7,026 bases of DNA from a bacterium. Its GTDB lineage: Bacteria > Thermosulfidibacterota > Thermosulfidibacteria > Thermosulfidibacterales > Thermosulfidibacteraceae. The notes under the pieces are model-generated. The model ran no database searches, was not told the origin of the DNA, and saw only the letters and a list, made by a program, of their open reading frames with translations. Below are positions 1 to 7,015 of the stretch, in pieces. The stretch lies in assembly GCA_027037155.1 (NCBI GenBank), contig JALWBK010000211.1:422-7447 (forward strand), written 5' to 3'. Position numbers and translations under genes: made by a program. Each line of letters opens with the position of its first letter. The stretch's first letter is position 1.

Positions 1-6
1 TGTCAA
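1..6 (-). promoter_or_regulatory. Possible -35 box at window edge
   Basis: Read on the minus strand, the last six bases of the window are TTGACA, an exact match to the sigma-70 -35 consensus. They lie just beyond the end of hisG and would point at a downstream minus-strand gene outside the window. The matching -10 box would also be outside, so this is only a hint that hisG ends its transcription unit and a new one begins. A six-base match can arise by chance. Confidence 0.2.
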
Positions 7-42
7 CACAACCGGGCAAGAAAAATCCTTAAGGTTTCTATC

Positions 43-70
43 AAAACAAAACTGTGTTTGTTACAAACAG
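43..70 (-). terminator. Weak candidate intrinsic terminator after hisG
   Basis: Immediately after the hisG stop, the minus strand can form a 6-bp stem (TGTTTG at 69-64 with CAAACA at 60-55) around a 3-nt loop, followed by CAG and an interrupted T-run (TTTTGTTTT, 51-43). Layout and position fit a Rho-independent terminator. The stem is short and A/T-rich, so it would be weak, especially in a thermophile. Confidence 0.35.
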
Positions 71-74
71 GAAA

Positions 75-704
75 TTACACGGGAAGGCCCTTCTCTATGG
101 CTGAAATAAGCTCGCTTATCCTCTTGTACTTGAGCCTCATGCTGGAGCGGTTCACTATGAGACGGGCGGTAATCTCAAAGATGGTCTCCACCTCTTCAAG
201 GTTGTTTTCCCTTAAGGTGGTTCCCGTCTCCACTATGTCCACTATCTGATGGGCAAGCCCCACCAAAGGGGCAAGTTCCACTGATCCATAAAGCTGGATA
301 ATCTCCACCGGTATGCCCTTCTTACTGTAATGGTACTCAGCAATGCGAGGATACTTGGTGGCCACTTTAAGCCCCAAACCGTACCTGGGAAGCTCAATTC
401 CCTTAGGCTGAGCCACAACCATCCGACAGTGGCCAAAACCCAAATCCAAAGGCTCGTACACGTCGGATTTCTCCTCTAATATCACATCCTTTCCTGCCAC
501 CCCCAGATCCGCCACTCCATACTCCACGTAAACGGGAACATCCATGGGCTTTACCACCATCACCTCAAAACCATACTCCGGAAAAGAAAACATGAGCTTC
601 CTCTTCTCTCTATCCATCGCCGATAAATCAAACCCTATTTTATCAAAAAGGGTGCGGCACTGCTTGAGCAACCTTCCCTTGGGCATAGCTATCCTCAGCA
701 TCAC
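75..704 (-). CDS. hisG: ATP phosphoribosyltransferase catalytic subunit, short form
   Basis: Catalyses the first step of histidine biosynthesis, condensing ATP with PRPP to give phosphoribosyl-ATP in the cytoplasm. The N-terminus (IAMPKGRL) and the family signature around residues 142-163 (ELAPLVGLAHQIVDIV, then ETGTTL, the PRPP-binding region) are clear. At about 209 residues it is the short form: the C-terminal ACT-like regulatory domain of roughly 290-residue HisG proteins is absent. Short-form enzymes are known to work in complex with HisZ, a HisRS-like regulatory subunit that confers histidine feedback inhibition; no hisZ is in this window. It is the last gene of the prmC-murA-hisG set. 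The GTG at 704 was chosen because AAGGAGG (719-713) lies 8 nt upstream; the next codon, ATG at 701, is an equally plausible start (208 residues). Either start overlaps the murA stop (GTGA or TGATG), implying translational coupling. Confidence 0.96.
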   Translation of the reverse strand: MMLRIAMPKGRLLKQCRTLFDKIGFDLSAMDREKRKLMFSFPEYGFEVMVVKPMDVPVYVEYGVADLGVAGKDVILEEKSDVYEPLDLGFGHCRMVVAQPKGIELPRYGLGLKVATKYPRIAEYHYSKKGIPVEIIQLYGSVELAPLVGLAHQIVDIVETGTTLRENNLEEVETIFEITARLIVNRSSMRLKYKRISELISAIEKGLPV

Positions 705-1954
705 TCCCTAACCCTCCTTATCTTCGCCCCTAACATTCTGAGCTTCTCGTCAAAGCGTTCATAGCCTCTGTCAAGGTGGTAGATACGAGAAACCTTGCTG
801 GTGCCCTCGGCCACAAGAGCCGCAAGCACCAAAGACGAACTTGCCCTCAGATCACTTGCCATTACAGGTGCCCCAATCAGCTTCTCTACTCCTCTCACCA
901 CCGCCCTTTTGCCGTCAACGGTGATATCAGCGCCCATACGCCTAAGCTCAGCCACGTGCATAAAGCGGCGCTCAAAGATATTCTCGGTAATGACTGATGT
1001 TCCATCAGCGATGCTCATCATTGCCATGTATTGAGCCTGCACATCTGTTGGAAAGCCGGGATATGGAAAGGTCTCCATATCCACAGCCTTTATCACATCA
1101 CATCCAAAAACCTTTAAGCCGCCTTCTACCCTCTCAATCCTCACACCGCAGCTCTCAAGCTTGGATAACACCGCCACCATGTGTTCCGGCTCAGCTCCCC
1201 TTACCACAACCTCATCCCCTGCCATAGCCCCCGCTATGAGAAAGGTGGCCGCCTCTATCCTGTCGGGCATAACCTTATGTTTAAAGCCCCTCAATCTATC
1301 AACACCTGAAACCCTCAATATATTGCCGTCTAACTTCTCTATCTTCGCTCCCATCTTCTTCAGCACGGCGATCAAGTCCCATACCTCAGGCTCCTGTGCC
1401 ACATTTTCAAGAATCGTCTCCCCTTCTGCAAGCACCGCCGCCATAAGCACATTTTCAGTACCGGTAACGGTAACCTTGTCAAAGACGTACATTCCCCCTC
1501 TCAGCCTATCCACTTTAGCAACCACATAACCATGCCTTAACTCAACCTCCACCCCGAGCTTCCTCAGCCCCTTTATGTGAAGATCTATAGGCCTTTCTCC
1601 AATGGCACATCCACCCGGCATAGAAACCTCGGCGTACCCCTCCCTTGCCACCAAAGGCCCCAGCACCAACACAGAGGCCCTCATAGTCTTCACTAAGTCA
1701 TAGGGAGCCACAGGATTCTTAATCTCTGAAGCCCTGATCCTCACCACGTTCTTCTGCCAGCTCCACTCAACCCCTAACTCCTCCAAAAGCGAGAGCATGG
1801 TCCTAACATCCCTTAAATCGGGAACGTTTTCTATAACGCACTCCTCATCGGTCAGGAGGGTTGCCGCAAGTATGGGAAGAACCGCGTTCTTCGCCCCACT
1901 TACGGTAACTTCACCGTTGAGCCTTGCACCACCTTCAACGATCAATGCTTCCAT
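701..1954 (-). CDS. murA: UDP-N-acetylglucosamine 1-carboxyvinyltransferase
   Basis: Transfers enolpyruvate from phosphoenolpyruvate to UDP-GlcNAc, the first committed step of peptidoglycan synthesis, in the cytoplasm. The length of 417 residues matches E. coli MurA (419). Visible active-site elements are SGAKN with Lys22/Asn23, the flexible loop [13 protein letters not shown] with Cys116 (equivalent to E. coli Cys115), FPTD with Asp304 (equivalent to Asp305) and the DRGYER segment with Arg396 (equivalent to Arg397). The two-lobed EPSP-synthase fold is implied by the internally repeated pattern. Because the loop residue is Cys rather than Asp, the enzyme is expected to be fosfomycin-sensitive (inference from the family). 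The ATG at 1954 lies inside the end of prmC (13-nt overlap), behind a purine-rich AGAGGGTGG element; the stop overlaps the hisG start. There is only this copy here, and no truncation or frameshift. Confidence 0.98.
   Translation of the reverse strand: MEALIVEGGARLNGEVTVSGAKNAVLPILAATLLTDEECVIENVPDLRDVRTMLSLLEELGVEWSWQKNVVRIRASEIKNPVAPYDLVKTMRASVLVLGPLVAREGYAEVSMPGGCAIGERPIDLHIKGLRKLGVEVELRHGYVVAKVDRLRGGMYVFDKVTVTGTENVLMAAVLAEGETILENVAQEPEVWDLIAVLKKMGAKIEKLDGNILRVSGVDRLRGFKHKVMPDRIEAATFLIAGAMAGDEVVVRGAEPEHMVAVLSKLESCGVRIERVEGGLKVFGCDVIKAVDMETFPYPGFPTDVQAQYMAMMSIADGTSVITENIFERRFMHVAELRRMGADITVDGKRAVVRGVEKLIGAPVMASDLRASSSLVLAALVAEGTSKVSRIYHLDRGYERFDEKLRMLGAKIRRVRE
713..719 (-). promoter_or_regulatory. 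Strong ribosome binding site for hisG
   Basis: The minus strand carries AAGGAGG inside the last codons of murA, 8 nt before the GTG at 704 and 11 nt before the ATG at 701. The 8-nt spacing is the more usual and supports the GTG start, without excluding the ATG. Its place within murA ties hisG translation to ribosomes finishing murA. Confidence 0.65.
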
Positions 1955-2805
1955 CCCGTAACCACCCTCTCTATGTGGGATAGATCCTTCTCCACCTCTA
2001 TACCGGTGAAGCCTGCTCTCCTCATAAGAAAAGTGACGGCCTCAGCCTGTCCCATTCCCACCTCTACACACAAAAATCCGCCCCTCTTTATCCTCGGAAA
2101 GGCTTCCCTTATCAACCTCCTCATAAAGTCTAATCCATCCCTTCCCCCATCCAAGGCCTCCACAGGCTCGTAAAGCCTTATCTCGTCCTGCAGCTCCTCT
2201 ATTTCATGGCTTTTCACATAGGGCGGATTGGAAACAACCGCATCAAAAAGCTCCCTTTCAGGAAAGGCGCTAAAAAGGTCGGATCTCAAACCCCAAGCCC
2301 TATCCGTAAGCTTTAGTCTTGCCCTGTTTTTCAAAAAGACCTCCATAGCCTTCGGGGAAATATCTATGCCCACTCCATAAAGAGAAGGATTGTCCTTCAA
2401 TAGAGAGAGAAGTATGCATCCTGTTCCCGTGCCCACATCGGCTATAAAAGCCCTCTCCCTCCTTTTAAGATGAAAAGTGGCCACCTCAATAAGGGTCTCC
2501 GTCTCCCTGCGGGGGATGAAAACCCCTTTATCCACTAAAAACTCGTACTTCCACAGATACGCCACACCGGTGATGTACTGCAGCGGCTCCCTCTTTAACC
2601 TCCTCTTCACCAAAGCCTTGAACAAGGTAAGCTCCTTCTTGTTCATGGGCCTGTCAAGCTGCATGTAGAGCTGAACCCTGGTGGTACCAATGACGTAAGA
2701 GAGGAGATACTCAACGTCCTGACGGGGCGAAGATACCCCCTTTTCAGCAAGGTAATTCACAGTCCACGAGAGAACATCTCCTACGGTCCACACCCTCTTT
2801 TCCAT
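1942..2805 (-). CDS. prmC: Peptide chain release factor N5-glutamine methyltransferase
   Basis: SAM-dependent enzyme that methylates the glutamine of the GGQ motif in RF1 and RF2, improving translation termination. From the ATG at 2805 the protein has 287 residues (E. coli PrmC 277). The N-terminal helical substrate-binding domain covers roughly residues 1-90. The Rossmann methyltransferase domain follows: IPRRETE (97-103), SAM motif I DVGTGTG (123-129), catalytic NPPY (193-196) and DGGRDGLDF (219-227). The family usually reads PRPETE, so Arg100 replaces the second Pro. The frame stays open to a TTG at 2847, adding 14 residues. That extension was rejected because it overlaps the likely promoter, has no ribosome site, and the ATG start aligns with known N-termini. 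No good Shine-Dalgarno precedes 2805 (AGGA is only 2 nt away). The usual partner prfA is not adjacent; murA follows with a 13-nt overlap. Confidence 0.95.
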   Translation of the reverse strand: MEKRVWTVGDVLSWTVNYLAEKGVSSPRQDVEYLLSYVIGTTRVQLYMQLDRPMNKKELTLFKALVKRRLKREPLQYITGVAYLWKYEFLVDKGVFIPRRETETLIEVATFHLKRRERAFIADVGTGTGCILLSLLKDNPSLYGVGIDISPKAMEVFLKNRARLKLTDRAWGLRSDLFSAFPERELFDAVVSNPPYVKSHEIEELQDEIRLYEPVEALDGGRDGLDFMRRLIREAFPRIKRGGFLCVEVGMGQAEAVTFLMRRAGFTGIEVEKDLSHIERVVTGWKH

Positions 2806-2814
2806 TATCCTGTC

Positions 2815-2842
2815 TTGAAAATAGGCACAAAATGTATATTCT
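2815..2842 (+). promoter_or_regulatory. Candidate sigma-70 promoter for alaC-hom
   Basis: TTGAAA (2815-2820) matches five of six -35 positions. With a 16-bp spacer it is followed by TATTCT (2837-2842), matching four of six -10 positions. An overlapping TATATT (2835-2840) is a better -10 but would leave a 14-bp spacer. Transcription would start near 2849, giving a leader of about 27 nt that holds the ribosome site AAGGGGTG (2860-2867) ahead of the alaC ATG at 2876. No transcript data support this. Confidence 0.45.
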
Positions 2843-2847
2843 TGCAA
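2818..2847 (-). promoter_or_regulatory. Candidate sigma-70 promoter for prmC-murA-hisG
   Basis: On the minus strand TTGCAA (2847-2842) and TATTTT (2823-2818) lie 18 bp apart, each matching four of six consensus positions. Transcription would start near 2811, leaving only about six bases before the prmC ATG at 2805. This agrees with the lack of a proper Shine-Dalgarno there. The element lies almost exactly opposite the alaC promoter. The match is weak and remains a prediction. Confidence 0.35.
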
Positions 2848-2875
2848 CTATCACAAACTAAGGGGTGAACCTTCC

Positions 2876-4090
2876 ATGGAACGCGAATTTTTAAGGATCA
2901 AGAGGCTCCCACCCTACGTTTTCGCCGTGGTAAACGAGCTGAAGTACGAAGCAAGGCGGCGGGGAGAAGACATTATAGATCTTGGAATGGGCAACCCAGA
3001 TCTACCCACCCCAAAACATATAGTGGATAAGTTGATAGAGGCCGTTCAGAATCCCAAAAACCACCGATATTCCGCATCCAAAGGCATTCCCAAACTGAGA
3101 GAGGCCATAGCAAACTGGTACAAAAGAAGGTACGATGTTGACATAGACCCGGAAACAGAAGCCATAGTCACCATAGGAGCCAAAGAAGCGCTGGCACATC
3201 TGACCCTTGCAGTTATAAGACCGGGGGATGTGGCGCTGGTACCCACCCCCACCTACCCCATACACACCTACTGTTCAATAATAGCCGGCGGAGACATCAG
3301 AACCGTTCCCCTCTCTCCCGAAGAGGATTTCTTTGAAAACATGATGCGCGCCGTAAAACAGACGTGGCCGGTGCCAGAGATCCTCATCCTTAGCTTCCCC
3401 CACAATCCCACCACCACCGTGGTGGATATTGAATTCTTCCAAAAGGTGGTGGACTTCGCTAAGGAGCACAATATCTTAGTAATTCACGACTTTGCCTACG
3501 CGGATCTTACCTTTGACGGATATGTAGCGCCGAGCATCATGCAGGTGCCGGGCGCCAAGGATGTGGCCGTTGAAATCTTCTCCATGTCCAAAAGCTACAG
3601 CATGGCAGGTTGGAGGGTGGGTTTTGTAGTCGGAAACGCCAAAGTGATAGCGGCCTTGGCAAAGCTTAAAAGCTACTACGACTACGGTATATTCCAGCCC
3701 ATACAGATCGCCTCCATTATCGCCCTAAACGGGCCTCAGGACTGCGTTAAAGAAATTGTCAACACCTACAAGAAGAGAAGAGACGTACTCTGCAACGGTC
3801 TCAACCGCATGGGATGGAAGGTACAAAAGCCCAAAGGAACCATGTTCGTATGGGCCGAAATTCCAGAGGAGTACAAACACATGGGGTCTTTGGAGTTTTC
3901 CCTGTTCCTTCTGAGAGAGGCAAAGGTGGCGGTATCTCCCGGCATAGGCTTTGGATACAACGGCGACAACTACGTGAGATTTGCCCTTGTGGAGAACGAG
4001 CACCGCATAAGACAGGCCTTAAGGGGCATCAAAAAGGCACTAAACCTTGGAGCAAGAAAGAGATGTGTGAGCGTACTAAAAAAGCCGTAA
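2876..4090 (+). CDS. alaC: AlaC-type PLP aminotransferase (glutamate-pyruvate family)
   Basis: Fold-type I, class I/II aminotransferase of the cytoplasm. The best match from memory is E. coli AlaC, which makes alanine from pyruvate with glutamate as donor: RLPPYVF near the N-terminus (10-16), RRRGEDIID (27-35), MGNPD (38-42), [16 protein letters not shown] (218-233) and MGSLEF (336-341) are all characteristic. Catalytic and cofactor residues visible are Asn177 in PHNPTT, Asp205 and Tyr208 in HDFAYAD, the PLP lysine Lys239 in [15 protein letters not shown], and Arg368 in YVRFA for the substrate carboxylate. The length is 404 residues (E. coli 412). The ATG at 2876 follows AAGGGGTG by about 8 nt. 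The last nine codons overlap the start of hom, so the basic tail after about residue 390 is partly dictated by the overlap. The relative is sometimes labelled aspartate aminotransferase; the family call is firm, the substrate less so. Confidence 0.9.
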   Translation: MEREFLRIKRLPPYVFAVVNELKYEARRRGEDIIDLGMGNPDLPTPKHIVDKLIEAVQNPKNHRYSASKGIPKLREAIANWYKRRYDVDIDPETEAIVTIGAKEALAHLTLAVIRPGDVALVPTPTYPIHTYCSIIAGGDIRTVPLSPEEDFFENMMRAVKQTWPVPEILILSFPHNPTTTVVDIEFFQKVVDFAKEHNILVIHDFAYADLTFDGYVAPSIMQVPGAKDVAVEIFSMSKSYSMAGWRVGFVVGNAKVIAALAKLKSYYDYGIFQPIQIASIIALNGPQDCVKEIVNTYKKRRDVLCNGLNRMGWKVQKPKGTMFVWAEIPEEYKHMGSLEFSLFLLREAKVAVSPGIGFGYNGDNYVRFALVENEHRIRQALRGIKKALNLGARKRCVSVLKKP

Positions 4091-5385
4091 ACGTTGGGCT
4101 CATAGGCGTTGGAACCATAGGCACTGGAGTTGTAAAGGTCTTCCAACAGAACCAAAAGGTAATGGAGAAAAAGCTCGGGTTTCCTCTGAAACTGAAGTGG
4201 GTGTGCGACTTAGACTTAGAAAGGGACCGAGGCGTTGATCTATCCTCGTATAACAGAACCACAGACTACCTCCACATCCTTGAAGATCCAGAAGTAGATA
4301 TAGTGGTGGAGCTCATTGGTGGTATTCACCCAGCTAAAGAGATCATTATAGAGGCCTTTGAAAAGAAGAAGCACGTGGTAACAGCCAACAAGGCACTTCT
4401 GGCAGAGGAAGGGGAAGAGGTCTTCAAAAGAGCCGAAGAGAACGGCGTAGATCTTGGTTTTGAGGCAAGCGTTGCAGGCGGCATCCCTATCATCAAAGTT
4501 TTGAAGGAAAGCCTTTGCTCCAACAACATCCTAAGCATACACGGTATCATCAACGGCACCGCCAACTACATCCTCACCAAAATGGAAGAGGAAGATATGA
4601 GCTTTGAAGATGCCTTGAAAAAGGCACAGGAAAGGGGATACGCAGAGGCCGATCCTACCTTAGACATAGAAGGCGTTGACGCCGCTCACAAAGCGGCCAT
4701 CTTGGCCACCTTGGCCTTTGGAAGCATCTTCTCCCTAAAGGACGTCTATACAGAAGGCATCTCCCACATAAAGTATGCAGATGTGCTCTTTGCAAAGGAA
4801 CTGGGCTATCGGATTAAGCTCCTCAGTATAATAAAGAAAAAGAGGCAAGAGGTTGAACTAAGAGTACATCCCACTTTAATTCCAGTCACCTCCTCTCTTG
4901 CAGGAGTAAGGGGAGCCTACAACGCGCTAAGTATCCTTGGAGATGTGGTGGGGCATGTGATGCTTTACGGCATGGGTGCTGGTATGATGCCCACTGCCTC
5001 TGCCGTTGTAGCAGACATAATGGACATAGCAAGGGACATTGCCAAGGGAACCAGCAACAGGGTACCACTTCTTGCTCACAAAAAGTTAGAAGAAGTCTCA
5101 CTAAAGCCCATATCTGAAATACAGAGCAAGTACTACCTCCGCTTCTCTGCTTTGGACAAGCCCGGTGTTCTTTCCAAGATCTCAGGAATACTCGCCAAAT
5201 ACGAGATAAGCATAGAGTCCGTCATACAAAAGGGCAGAAAGGAAAACGGCTACGTCCCCATTGTGATGACCACCCACGAAGCTTTAGAAGCCTCTATGAA
5301 AAAGGCCATTGAAGAGATTGACTGCCTTGACATAATAGGCGCCCCCACCACCCTCATCAGGATTGAGAACAACCTAATCTTTTAA
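4063..5385 (+). CDS. hom: Homoserine dehydrogenase with C-terminal ACT domain
   Basis: Reduces aspartate-semialdehyde to homoserine with NAD(P)H, the branch point to threonine and methionine; cytoplasmic. The protein is 440 residues, normal for a monofunctional enzyme. Domains in order: Rossmann nucleotide-binding fold with GVGTIGTG (15-22); TANKALL (107-113); catalytic/dimerisation domain with [11 protein letters not shown] (134-144), [10 protein letters not shown] (161-170) and the family signature [14 protein letters not shown] (191-204) followed by DAAHK, with likely catalytic Lys210; [15 protein letters not shown] (305-319); and an ACT domain from about 357 to 430 beginning [17 protein letters not shown]. 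The ACT domain suggests feedback control, typically by threonine. The ATG at 4063 sits within alaC (28-nt overlap), with GGAG 10 nt upstream, and is the only suitable start before the nucleotide fold. The reading frame is open upstream to 3814, but that part is antisense-free shadow of alaC. The downstream partners thrC and thrB are not here. Confidence 0.97.
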   Translation: MCERTKKAVNVGLIGVGTIGTGVVKVFQQNQKVMEKKLGFPLKLKWVCDLDLERDRGVDLSSYNRTTDYLHILEDPEVDIVVELIGGIHPAKEIIIEAFEKKKHVVTANKALLAEEGEEVFKRAEENGVDLGFEASVAGGIPIIKVLKESLCSNNILSIHGIINGTANYILTKMEEEDMSFEDALKKAQERGYAEADPTLDIEGVDAAHKAAILATLAFGSIFSLKDVYTEGISHIKYADVLFAKELGYRIKLLSIIKKKRQEVELRVHPTLIPVTSSLAGVRGAYNALSILGDVVGHVMLYGMGAGMMPTASAVVADIMDIARDIAKGTSNRVPLLAHKKLEEVSLKPISEIQSKYYLRFSALDKPGVLSKISGILAKYEISIESVIQKGRKENGYVPIVMTTHEALEASMKKAIEEIDCLDIIGAPTTLIRIENNLIF

Positions 5386-5389
5386 AAAC

Positions 5390-6199
5390 TCACAGCTCTT
5401 GCTGACAGTGAGTGCAGGTGCCGTGGGTACGGCACGCGTTAAAGAGGGACTTCATCAGGTTCTCATCTAAGCGGGCGCAGATAAAGCGTCTAAGCATGGG
5501 GTTATCTGATTCCAGCATCTCCTTTGGAGTACCTATGAACTCAATCCTGCCCTTAGCAAGATAGGCAACTCTGTCGGCGTACTTTATCACACTCCATACA
5601 TCGTGGCTCACCACCACCGAGGTAACACCCGTCTTATCTCGGGTATTCTTGATCAGTATGTCTATCTCTTCGGTGAGAAGGGGATCCAACCCTGTGGTAG
5701 GCTCATCGTAAAGCAATATGGCGGGGTTAAGAGCAAGGGCCCTTGCCAAAGCCACCCTCTTTCTCATACCACCAGACAGCTCAGAGGGAAGCTTGTGCTC
5801 AACCCCCTCCAAATCCACAAGAGTCAGCTTTTCCTTCACCACCTCCGCTATCTCTTCCTCGCTGAGATTGGTGTGCTCCCTCAAAGGAAAAGCCACGTTT
5901 TCGTAAACCGTCATGGAGTCAAAGAGAGCACCGTATTGAAAGACCATACCAACCCTCTTTCTCAGAGCCAGCGCCTCAGCTCCCTTTAGCTCATGCAAAT
6001 CCTGTCCCTCTATCAAAACCTTGCCTTTATCGGGCCTTATCAACCCAACCATATGTTTGAGCAGAACACTTTTGCCCTCTCCACTCTTTCCTATGATGTA
6101 CAAAAGCTCCCCTTTCTTCACACTGAGGGAGACCCCTTTGAGCACCTGTTGGCTCCCAAAGGACTTGTACACATTTATGACCTGTATCACCTCTTCCAC
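5390..6199 (-). CDS. mlaF: MlaF-like ABC transporter ATPase with Cys/His-rich tail
   Basis: Cytoplasmic ATPase powering phospholipid movement between inner and outer membranes with the permease MlaE and, normally, the MCE protein MlaD. The 269-residue protein shows Walker A GKSGEGKS (37-44), Q-loop Gln88 in VFQYGALFDSMTVYENV, the ABC signature LSGGM (141-145), Walker B ILLYDEP with Glu166, the D-loop GLDP (170-173) and the switch His199. A Met after SGG, followed by RKRVALARA, is typical of the MlaF/TGD3 group rather than general importers. The C-terminal segment carries Cys241 and then Cys256, His259, Cys262, His264 and Cys265 within the last 14 residues, which is unusual. The start is GTG at 6199, supported by AGGAG (6210-6206) six nt upstream and overlapping the mlaE stop; 10 nt separate the two genes. 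It ends 4 nt from the convergent hom stop. No mlaD follows. Confidence 0.93.
   Translation of the reverse strand: MEEVIQVINVYKSFGSQQVLKGVSLSVKKGELLYIIGKSGEGKSVLLKHMVGLIRPDKGKVLIEGQDLHELKGAEALALRKRVGMVFQYGALFDSMTVYENVAFPLREHTNLSEEEIAEVVKEKLTLVDLEGVEHKLPSELSGGMRKRVALARALALNPAILLYDEPTTGLDPLLTEEIDILIKNTRDKTGVTSVVVSHDVWSVIKYADRVAYLAKGRIEFIGTPKEMLESDNPMLRRFICARLDENLMKSLFNACRTHGTCTHCQQEL
5418..5435. other. Perfect 7-bp hairpin at the hom/mlaF convergent junction
   Basis: GTGCCGT (5418-5424) and ACGGCAC (5429-5435) pair perfectly around a GGGT loop. The hairpin lies inside the last codons of mlaF, about 33 nt beyond the hom stop, and would form in transcripts of either strand. It could help stop or stabilise both convergent transcripts, but no T-run follows on either strand, so it is not a canonical intrinsic terminator. 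It spans the codons for MlaF residues 256-261, so the symmetry could also be a by-product of coding. Confidence 0.4.
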
Positions 6200-6205
6200 A
6201 GCTAA

Positions 6206-6210
6206 CTCCT
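6206..6210 (-). promoter_or_regulatory. Ribosome binding site deciding the mlaF GTG start
   Basis: AGGAG on the minus strand begins with the last base of the mlaE TGA stop (6212-6210) and lies 6 nt before the GTG at 6199. This supports the non-ATG start and suggests that translation of mlaF is coupled to termination of mlaE. Confidence 0.7.
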
Positions 6211-6965
6211 CAGAACATAAAGGCCGTCAGGAAATAGTCCGCCACCAGAATCACCACCGAAGATATCACCACAGCCTGCGTGGTGGACCTTCCCACTCCC
6301 TCGGCTCCACCTGTTGTCCTCATACCCTTGTAACAGCATATCAGGGCAATCAAAAGGCCAAAGACCGCTGCCTTCACAAGCCCAGTGTAGAGATCCTTGA
6401 GATCGGTATGGTTCAGCATCTGTCTTATGTAAACGTTAGAGTTGATATGCAAGAGCATTATGCTCACGAAATACCCACCTATCACCCCTAACAAATCGGA
6501 GATAACGGTGAGAACGGGAAGCATTGTGAAACCGGTTATGATCCTTGGCACTACAAGATAGTGCACAGGATCCACCGCCATGGTGTACAGGGCATCCACC
6601 TGCTCGGTAACCTTCATGGTACCCAGCTCCGCTGCCATGGCAGAGCCCGCCCTTCCTGTCACCACAAGAGCCGTCAACACAGGCCCCAGCTCCCTAAACA
6701 TGGAGACGGCAACTATGGAACCGATAACCGTCTCGGCGTTAAACTTCTTCAGTCCCGTGTACGTCTCTAAGGCAAGCACCATACCGGTAAAGAGGGAGGT
6801 GATGAAAACCACAGACATAGAAGAGACACCAAAGCGCTCCATCTGCTTGAACAGCTCCCTCCATCTAAAGGGTGGACGCACCATCCAGTAGAGGCTCTTC
6901 AAAAACAGGAGAAAGACATCTCCCAGCTGAAAGATAAAGCTATATATGGATCTCAACAGCATCAT
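6210..6965 (-). CDS. mlaE: MlaE-like phospholipid ABC transporter permease
   Basis: Inner-membrane permease of an Mla-type lipid transport system, partner of the ATPase MlaF. The 251-residue protein has the family layout: an N-terminal amphipathic/interfacial helix (about 8-28), then hydrophobic membrane segments near 47-68, 85-103, 142-172, 197-212 and 231-250. Diagnostic motifs are FTGMVLALETYTGL (59-72), ELGPVLTALVVTGRAGSAMA (92-111), the coupling-helix stretch AAELGTMKVTEQVDAL (111-126), and GAEGVGRSTTQAVV (220-233) near the C-terminus. The ATG at 6965 is followed by a second ATG at 6962; both have only a weak AAAGAG ribosome site upstream, so either could be used. It is the first gene of the mlaE-mlaF pair, 50 bp from a divergent gene. 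MlaD is not adjacent, unlike most mlaFED clusters. Whether it acts in retrograde or anterograde lipid transport cannot be told from sequence. Confidence 0.94.
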   Translation of the reverse strand: MMLLRSIYSFIFQLGDVFLLFLKSLYWMVRPPFRWRELFKQMERFGVSSMSVVFITSLFTGMVLALETYTGLKKFNAETVIGSIVAVSMFRELGPVLTALVVTGRAGSAMAAELGTMKVTEQVDALYTMAVDPVHYLVVPRIITGFTMLPVLTVISDLLGVIGGYFVSIMLLHINSNVYIRQMLNHTDLKDLYTGLVKAAVFGLLIALICCYKGMRTTGGAEGVGRSTTQAVVISSVVILVADYFLTAFMF

Positions 6966-6976
6966 GTTGGTAACTC

Positions 6977-6992
6977 TTTACAGGGTTTTACA
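6977..6992. repeat. TTTACA direct repeat in divergent intergenic gap
   Basis: TTTACA occurs at 6977-6982 and again at 6987-6992, one helical turn (10 bp) apart, in the 50-bp gap between mlaE and the gene at 7016. An A-run (6992-6998) follows. The repeats could be regulator half-sites or parts of promoters, since TTTACA is also a fair -35 box. No convincing -10 box is found at proper spacing. Small A/T-rich repeats are common by chance. Confidence 0.3.
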
Positions 6993-7015
6993 AAAAAAGG
7001 AAAGAGGAAGCACCC

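Noticed and set aside
27..34. 8-bp palindrome CCTTAAGG
   Set aside because: It is too short to form a hairpin with a loop, and single 8-bp palindromes are expected by chance.
1..249. Plus-strand frame open from the window start to 249, possibly the tail of an upstream gene
   Set aside because: Most of it is antisense to hisG, and its translation resembles no family I know; it reads as a chance open frame.
1161..1529. 122-codon plus-strand open frame opposite murA
   Set aside because: It is antisense to murA, rich in Ser/Thr/Pro as expected for the complement of its codons, and has no start signals.
2806..2847. 14-residue extension of PrmC from a TTG at 2847
   Set aside because: There is no ribosome site, it overlaps the candidate promoter, and the ATG at 2805 fits known PrmC N-termini.
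2860..2873. AAGG/CCTT hairpin over the alaC ribosome site
   Set aside because: Four base pairs with a six-base loop would be too unstable to regulate translation.
3814..4062. 83-codon in-frame N-terminal extension of hom
   Set aside because: It overlaps alaC completely in another frame; the known homoserine dehydrogenase N-terminus begins just before GVGTIG, matching the ATG at 4063.
5603..5989. 128-codon plus-strand open frame opposite mlaF
   Set aside because: It is antisense to a strongly conserved ATPase, has no ribosome site or recognisable domain, and has the composition of a shadow frame.
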